From EX4572-165 sp002254885 (GTDB taxonomy: Archaea > Thermoplasmatota > E2 > DHVEG-1): a stretch of DNA of 64,000 nucleotides. How positions within the stretch are numbered: the first letter of the stretch is position 1; the number at the start of each line of letters is the position of its first letter. Shown in pieces: positions 61,912 to 64,000 of the stretch. The translations under genes and the position numbers were made by a program. The DNA is taken from positions 55,528 through 119,527 of the forward strand of contig JAOZSQ010000002.1 in assembly GCA_029939595.1 (NCBI GenBank), written 5' to 3'. Under the pieces are notes generated by a model. It saw only the letters and a list, made by a program, of their open reading frames with translations, was not told where the DNA came from and did not search any database.

Positions 61912-61942
61912 AGGTCCACCGCATAGGTGACCTTTCCACCTA
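61912..61942 (+). repeat. Two overlapping inverted repeats after the esterase gene
   Basis: AGGTCCACC pairs with GGTGACCT (61912-61933, one bulge, 5-nt loop), and TAGGTG pairs with CACCTA (61924-61929 and 61937-61942). The two hairpins share GGTG, so they exclude each other. No T run follows closely; function unknown. Confidence 0.35.
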
Positions 61943-62083
61943 GTTATTTGAAAGTCTGGAAATCATTGAAATTGAGAAATAGGATTGAGTTGGATAAACC
62001 CATCAATGTTAATGGTTTGAATGAAACTCCCATCTGAAACACTGCAATAAAACATTAATCTATAATGAATTTTTTGATTTTTT

Positions 62084-62308
62084 CTATCCATTTCTTTTTT
62101 GACTTAGCCATCTTCTTACTCTTAATCTATTAACTTCTCTTTTATGATCAAATGATTTTTTATCCTCACGAGTTTTCACAACTTTTGGCCCAATATCAGA
62201 TTTCTTAATTTGTGATCTTAAAATTTTAATTGATTTATCAAATTTATTACAAGAAAAGCATTCTTCTTTATATGTCATTTTACAAAATGGACATATTATA
62301 TCCGACAT
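62084..62308 (-). CDS. Small zinc-finger protein with basic C-terminus
   Basis: 74 residues from the ATG at 62308 (TTG at 62314 is the longer choice). A compact zinc finger, CPFC and CFSC separated by MTYKEE, is followed by a strongly basic segment (VNRLRVRRWLSQKRNG). This suggests nucleic-acid binding. I do not recognise the family. It is divergent from the SCP2-like gene. Confidence 0.7.
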   Translation of the reverse strand: MSDIICPFCKMTYKEECFSCNKFDKSIKILRSQIKKSDIGPKVVKTREDKKSFDHKREVNRLRVRRWLSQKRNG

Positions 62309-62454
62309 AAACAAGTATATTCATAAGCCGTATGATTATCAACTAAATAATCTAACTATGGAAGAAAAATAATATTTGTTATAGGTTATTATCAAAATTA
62401 TTAAATATAACTTTATTACTCCCAGAATAATTAAATAATGGGAGAAACACAACT

Positions 62455-62871
62455 ATGGCATATGATTTTCCAAGTAAAGAATGGATAGAAGCATATAAGA
62501 ATGCATTGAATGGCGAACCAGGAAAAGCATGGCAAAAAGCAGCTGAAACATGGGAAGGAGATTTCCTCTTTGTTATTGAATCTGATGCTACCTTTAAAGA
62601 AACTATTCAATTTTATATCAATCTTTGGCATGGTGAATGTCGAGAAGCAAAGATGATTACTGACTCAAACTCAATTCCTGATGCTGAAATTCAGTATGTT
62701 GGCAAATATTCAAATTGGCAAAAACTTATCAAAGGTGAAATTGACCCCATTAGAGGAATTATGATGAGGAAATTCAAGCTTGTTGGAAATAAAGCAAAAG
62801 TGATGCGTTCTATTACAGCTGCAAAAGAACTTGTTGCAACAGCTCAGAAAATTGATACTAATTTTGTTTAA
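62455..62871 (+). CDS. SCP2-like lipid-binding protein
   Basis: 138 residues resembling the SCP2 sterol/lipid carrier fold: WIEAYKNALNGEP start, DFLFVIESDATFKETIQFYI strands, and the typical YVGKYSNWQKLIKGEIDPIRG segment followed by KFKLVGNKAKVMRS. It is soluble, with no signal. Archaeal relatives are unstudied; a role in binding lipids or cofactors is inference. GGGAG lies 10 nt upstream of the ATG. Confidence 0.82.
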   Translation: MAYDFPSKEWIEAYKNALNGEPGKAWQKAAETWEGDFLFVIESDATFKETIQFYINLWHGECREAKMITDSNSIPDAEIQYVGKYSNWQKLIKGEIDPIRGIMMRKFKLVGNKAKVMRSITAAKELVATAQKIDTNFV

Positions 62872-62955
62872 AAAATCCTTATCGACACACATCTAATCTT
62901 CTTTAAAAAAAATATATAAATCTTTAAATTTACCTTTTTCTTTCCATATTTTATT

Positions 62956-63696
62956 ATGAAGAAAAATGATTTACATACTCTTACGTATTCATCATCTGAG
63001 ATAAAAGATAAAACTCATAAAATATACTCTCAAATAATTAATCAATCTAGTATGATTGATAAAGGAAATTATGTTAAGATAGAAACATATGATCTAAAAC
63101 TCCTTTTTTCTTTATATGATACTTATTTTTTCCAAGGGTTTTTTAAAGATAATTATGAGGATAAAATATTTTTCAGATTATCGAAACGAATGACTAGTGC
63201 AGGAGGAAAAACGCAACGTTTCAAGGATTCAAATACCTTCATCTTATCACTATCTACATTTTTAATTTTTAAAACATTTAATGATATTGAACGAGAAATA
63301 AAGATAAATGGAATTATTTGTCATGATCGATTAGAAGCAAGTATGCGCATCTTTGAACATGAAATAATTCATGTAATTGAACATATACTTTATGATACTT
63401 CAAGTTGTTCAAAGCCATATTTTAAACGTTTAAGTAATAATATTTTTGGTCATACAGATGTAACCCATCGATTAATCACTCAGAATGAAATTGCAGATAA
63501 AACTTTTAATTTGCATGTTGGTGATTTTGCATCATTTGATTATGAAGGGCAATTTTATAAAGGAGTTATTAGCCGTATTACCAAACGTGCAACTGTTATG
63601 GTTAAGGATCCAGAAGGCGATTATTTAGATTCAAATGGAAATCAATATATAAAATATTATATACCAATCTCACAACTAACAAAGATAGAAAAATAG
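62956..63696 (+). CDS. SprT-like metalloprotein with C-terminal beta-barrel
   Basis: 246 residues. The SprT-like core has FEHEIIHVIEH: zinc ligands His135 and His139, catalytic Glu136 and probable third ligand His143. The preceding MTSAGGKTQR strand fits the SprT family. The last 60 residues form a small beta-barrel (VGDFASFDYEGQFYKGVI). Related Spartan/Wss1 proteins cleave DNA-crosslinked proteins; that role here is inference. A TATA-like AAATATATAAATC lies about 35 nt upstream of the start. Confidence 0.85.
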   Translation: MKKNDLHTLTYSSSEIKDKTHKIYSQIINQSSMIDKGNYVKIETYDLKLLFSLYDTYFFQGFFKDNYEDKIFFRLSKRMTSAGGKTQRFKDSNTFILSLSTFLIFKTFNDIEREIKINGIICHDRLEASMRIFEHEIIHVIEHILYDTSSCSKPYFKRLSNNIFGHTDVTHRLITQNEIADKTFNLHVGDFASFDYEGQFYKGVISRITKRATVMVKDPEGDYLDSNGNQYIKYYIPISQLTKIEK

Positions 63697-63879
63697 AAAA
63701 ATTCTTTTTATTCATATATATTTTTCCAGACATAACTTGTAAGATGAGTAAACTATCACAACCTATGAATGTTTCATATTAGTCATTCTAGTAGATACAA
63801 TGTTGGTATTTTCAATTTGTAATTTTTACACAAACATTAATAATAGAAGTAATTTGAAAACAATTTAATGTGAGTTGAT

Positions 63880-64000
63880 ATGAATAAATCAATGTATAAT
63901 CATCTTGTATTTAGTGGAGTATCCTTTATTTTAGCATTTTTTGTATTGTATGTAATTATTTTTCTTTTATCATTCAAGATTGAACCATTAATCGCTGTGA
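63880..64000 (+). CDS. N-terminus of a membrane protein (partial)
   Basis: The ATG at 63880 opens a frame that runs off the window after 40 codons. It holds one strong hydrophobic stretch (HLVFSGVSFILAFFVLYV and further Ile/Phe/Leu residues), so a membrane helix begins near residue 9. GAG lies shortly upstream. Nothing more can be said from this fragment. Confidence 0.6.
   Translation, partial: MNKSMYNHLVFSGVSFILAFFVLYVIIFLLSFKIEPLIAV

Noticed and set aside
1..64000. Search for CRISPR arrays, insertion sequences, tRNA and rRNA genes
   Set aside because: No regularly spaced repeats, transposase frames, terminal inverted repeats or RNA-gene signatures were seen in reading the window.

Overview
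The window is a low-GC piece of an archaeal chromosome, most likely from a sediment-type Candidatus Thermoplasmatota (class Thermoplasmata). Support comes from archaeal ribosomal and translation genes (eS19, PDCD5, eL39, eL31, aIF6, RNase P protein Rpp21), archaeal Elp3, a UbiA-type prenyltransferase of ether-lipid synthesis and TATA boxes 20-25 nt before start codons (leaderless genes). A PAS/DUF835 sensor and secreted PKD-domain proteins with a hydrophobic C-terminal tail also fit. The species assignment is inference. No rRNA, tRNA, CRISPR array or insertion sequence was seen.

Layout. 1-5.7 kb: a small unknown protein, Elp3, an ABC-2 exporter pair and a secreted protein. 5.9-12 kb: FolD, a SAM methyltransferase, a hexulose-phosphate synthase/RraA fusion coupled to a DUF362 ferredoxin protein, carbonic anhydrase and an OFA-family transporter. 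12-18.6 kb: valyl-tRNA synthetase with an altered KMSKS loop, followed by a tiny membrane-protein ORF, then a large PAS/DUF835/winged-helix sensor. 18.6-23.6 kb: a winged-helix regulator and the eS19-PDCD5-eL39-eL31-aIF6 cluster with rnp4. 23.7-32.8 kb: a secreted metalloprotease-like protein, a B12 radical SAM enzyme, two GNATs, an ADP-forming acyl-CoA synthetase/GNAT fusion and an Lrp regulator. 32.8-37.2 kb: a MoxR/DUF58/VWA/Bat-like operon. 37.3-43.4 kb: a TadA/TadC-type secretion machine with a divergent HerA-like ATPase and a membrane protein. 43.5-45.5 kb: a sulfotransferase and a UbiA prenyltransferase.

45.8-61.8 kb, all on the plus strand, is the most unusual part: a cluster of exported proteins for plant- or algal-type polysaccharide. 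It holds a GH39-like glycosidase, a GH10 xylanase fused to a GH13 amylase, a divergent clan GH-A-like protein, a BNR-repeat lipoprotein, two CE1/LpqC-type esterase lipoproteins and a beta-helix/penicillin-acylase/PKD fusion. Several share PKD domains and a hydrophobic C-terminal tail. In the GH10-GH13 protein that tail is internal. In the acylase fusion the base composition rises only across the acylase domain. Together they look like an archaeal polysaccharide-utilisation locus acting at the cell surface.

The last 2 kb carry a small zinc-finger protein, an SCP2-like protein, a SprT-like metalloprotein and the start of a membrane protein that runs off the window.
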